Shown piece after piece: positions 5,375 to 6,233 of a DNA stretch of 6,233 bases. The translations under genes were made by a program, and so were the position numbers. The DNA comes from Maritimibacter sp. GTDB taxonomy: Bacteria > Pseudomonadota > Alphaproteobacteria > Rhodobacterales > Rhodobacteraceae. How positions within the stretch are numbered: position 1 is the stretch's first letter; every line of letters starts with the position of its first letter. Location of the stretch: NCBI GenBank assembly GCA_020441225.1, contig JAGRMP010000079.1, forward strand, positions 1 through 6,233. The letters are read 5' to 3'. The notes under the pieces were generated by a model. It searched no databases and was not told the origin of the DNA. It saw only the letters and a program-made list of their open reading frames with translations.

Positions 5375-5403
5375 TCCATCACGTCCCTCTCACGTCGGCG
5401 TGA
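5370..5403 (+). other. Mirror-image tandem hairpins overlapping the DUF1127 stop codon
   Basis: Four 5-mers follow in the order CGTGA (5370-5374), TCACG (5379-5383), TCACG (5390-5394), CGTGA (5399-5403). Adjacent pairs make two hairpins with 4-nt loops (TCCA and TCGG); crossing pairs make two mutually exclusive alternatives with 15-nt loops. The first arm contains the TGA stop, and TTT follows the last arm. A weak terminator or processing structure is possible. Confidence 0.5.
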
Positions 5404-5407
5404 TTTC

Positions 5408-5428
5408 CGGGCCGCCGGAACCGGCCCG
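5408..5428 (+). terminator. Strong GC hairpin between the DUF1127 and Bax-inhibitor genes
   Basis: CGGGCCG (5408-5414) and CGGCCCG (5422-5428) form a 7-bp stem with a 7-nt loop. TTT before and AAA after can extend the stem past one mismatch. There is no T-run downstream on the + strand. It is likely an RNA structure ending or protecting the DUF1127 transcript; termination is inferred. Confidence 0.45.
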
Positions 5429-5434
5429 AAAAGC

Positions 5435-5463
5435 CTTGAAATAGCCACACCGCCAGCCAATAT
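5435..5463 (+). promoter_or_regulatory. RpoH (heat-shock sigma) like promoter of the Bax-inhibitor gene
   Basis: CTTGAAA (5435-5441) equals the sigma-32 -35 consensus; after 14 bp comes GCCAATAT (5456-5463), matching CCCCATnT at five of its seven fixed positions. A start near 5470 would leave a leader of about 55 nt. The same -35 with AATATT (5459-5464) at 17 bp spacing also reads as a weak sigma-70 promoter. Confidence 0.45.
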
Positions 5464-5524
5464 TTCCTGTGATGCGGTCCCACCCGGGGCCGCGAAGGAA
5501 TTTGCCAGTCTGGAGGCGAAATAC

Positions 5525-6233
5525 ATGGCTGAATTGAGATCGACGCGGACGGCGGCTGGTACCCGTACGGCCCAGATCGACGAGGGCCTTCGTGCCCACA
5601 TGAACAAGGTCTACGGCACGATGTCCGTGGGCCTCCTCGTGACTGCGCTGGTGTCCTGGGCGATCGGTACCATGACGGTGTCGTCGGTGCCGACCGAGTA
5701 CATGCTGCGCGAAGGTCAGTACCTCACCCAGCTCGGCTACGCGCTGTTCGCCTCGCCGTTGAAGTGGGTCATCATGTTCCTGCCGCTGGTGATGGTGTTC
5801 GCCTTCGGTGCCGCGATCAACCGGCTGTCCGCCGCCGGGGCACAGCTGTTTTTCTACGTGTTCGCTGCGGCGATGGGCCTGTCGATTTCGTGGATCTTCA
5901 TGGTCTTCACGCCGTTTTCGATCACCCAGACCTTCCTGGTCACCGCGATCTCCTTCGCCGGTCTCAGCCTCTACGGCTACACCACGAAGCGGGACCTCTC
6001 GGCCATGGGCGCCTTCCTGATCATGGGCCTGATCGGCCTGATCGTCGCCTCGATCGTGAACATCTTCCTCGCCTCGTCGGCGCTGCAGTTCGCGATCTCG
6101 GTGATCGGCGTGCTGATCTTCGCGGGCCTCACCGCCTTCGATACCCAGAAGATCAAGGTGGATTACGTCCAGCACGCCCAGGCGATGGACGGCGAATGGC
6201 TCGCCAAGTCGGCGATCATGGGGGCGCTGAACC
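5525..6233 (+). CDS. Bax inhibitor-1/YccA family membrane protein (3' end cut by window)
   Basis: The frame is open from ATG 5525 to the window edge, giving 236 residues; perhaps 20 more, including the last membrane segment, lie outside. This is the Bax-inhibitor-1 (TMBIM/UPF0005) family: seven-helix inner-membrane proteins. Bacterial relatives include E. coli YccA, which modulates the FtsH protease with HflKC, and the pH-gated calcium channel YetJ. Membrane segments lie at about residues 32-50, 80-98, 106-128, 135-152, 160-183 and 188-206. Family marks are GYTTKRDLSAMG at 151-162 and GLTAFDTQKIKVDY at 201-214, whose Asp206 corresponds to one Asp of the YetJ-type di-aspartyl pH sensor; its partner would lie beyond the window. 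The N-terminal cytosolic part (1-30) resembles alphaproteobacterial members. GGAGG lies eight bases before the ATG. An RpoH-like promoter upstream would fit a role in membrane-protein quality control, but that is inference. Confidence 0.95.
   Translation, partial: MAELRSTRTAAGTRTAQIDEGLRAHMNKVYGTMSVGLLVTALVSWAIGTMTVSSVPTEYMLREGQYLTQLGYALFASPLKWVIMFLPLVMVFAFGAAINRLSAAGAQLFFYVFAAAMGLSISWIFMVFTPFSITQTFLVTAISFAGLSLYGYTTKRDLSAMGAFLIMGLIGLIVASIVNIFLASSALQFAISVIGVLIFAGLTAFDTQKIKVDYVQHAQAMDGEWLAKSAIMGALN

Noticed and set aside
5375..5524. CcsR-type small RNAs with CCUCCUCCC loops after the DUF1127 gene
   Set aside because: I looked for the motif in the 150 bp downstream and did not find it; only TCCCTC occurs between the hairpins. 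The hairpins are reported without the CcsR label.
5390..6175. 261-codon minus-strand frame opposite the Bax-inhibitor gene
   Set aside because: Rich in His, Arg, Asp and Glu as expected for the antisense of a membrane protein; the plus frame has clear family motifs and a ribosome site.

Overview
The window looks like chromosome of a high-G+C alphaproteobacterium, most likely a Rhodobacterales (Roseobacter/Rhodobacter-type) genome. The grounds are strong G/C-ending codon use, the alphaproteobacterial form of HisN, a PraR-like XRE regulator whose N-terminus is typical of the group, a Tad-type pilus gene, a DUF1127 protein, and a local cluster of GANTC (CcrM methyltransferase) sites. The assignment rests on protein signatures read by eye, not on a database search.

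Layout from left to right. (1) Positions 1-582 (+) are the 3' end of a TadC/GspF-like inner-membrane protein, the end of a tad pilus operon. (2) A small unrecognised membrane protein (605-1084, -) converges on it; the two stop codons lie in opposite arms of a 7-bp inverted repeat. (3) About 410 bp without a convincing gene (1085-1493) hold a three-copy 15-bp repeat, a short palindrome and a GC-rich hairpin. (4) hisN, histidinol-phosphatase (1494-2309, -), lies 51 bp downstream of a PraR-like HTH regulator (2361-2726, -). (5) An A/T-richer divergent intergenic region (2727-3072) carries inverted repeats and four of the seven GANTC sites in the window. (6) A zinc-independent NAD(P)H:quinone-oxidoreductase-type MDR enzyme (3073-4035, +) converges with a LysR regulator (4198-5049, -) across 162 bp holding nested palindromes and a 13-bp tandem repeat. 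(7) The LysR gene is divergent from a DUF1127 mini-protein (5171-5374, +), which is followed by a Bax-inhibitor-1/YccA-family membrane protein (5525 to the window edge, +, truncated by the window).

The genes mostly look like independent housekeeping and regulatory units. The best candidate for a functional module is LysR / DUF1127 / Bax-inhibitor-1. A 19-bp A/T inverted repeat of LysR-box type sits inside a plausible promoter spacer between lysR and the DUF1127 gene. Mirror-image hairpins overlap the DUF1127 stop codon. A heat-shock (RpoH)-like promoter precedes the Bax-inhibitor gene, and a 10-bp word is shared by the two control regions. I found no CRISPR array, insertion sequence, tRNA or rRNA, and nothing that amounts to a clearly new multi-gene system. 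The interesting signals are regulatory.
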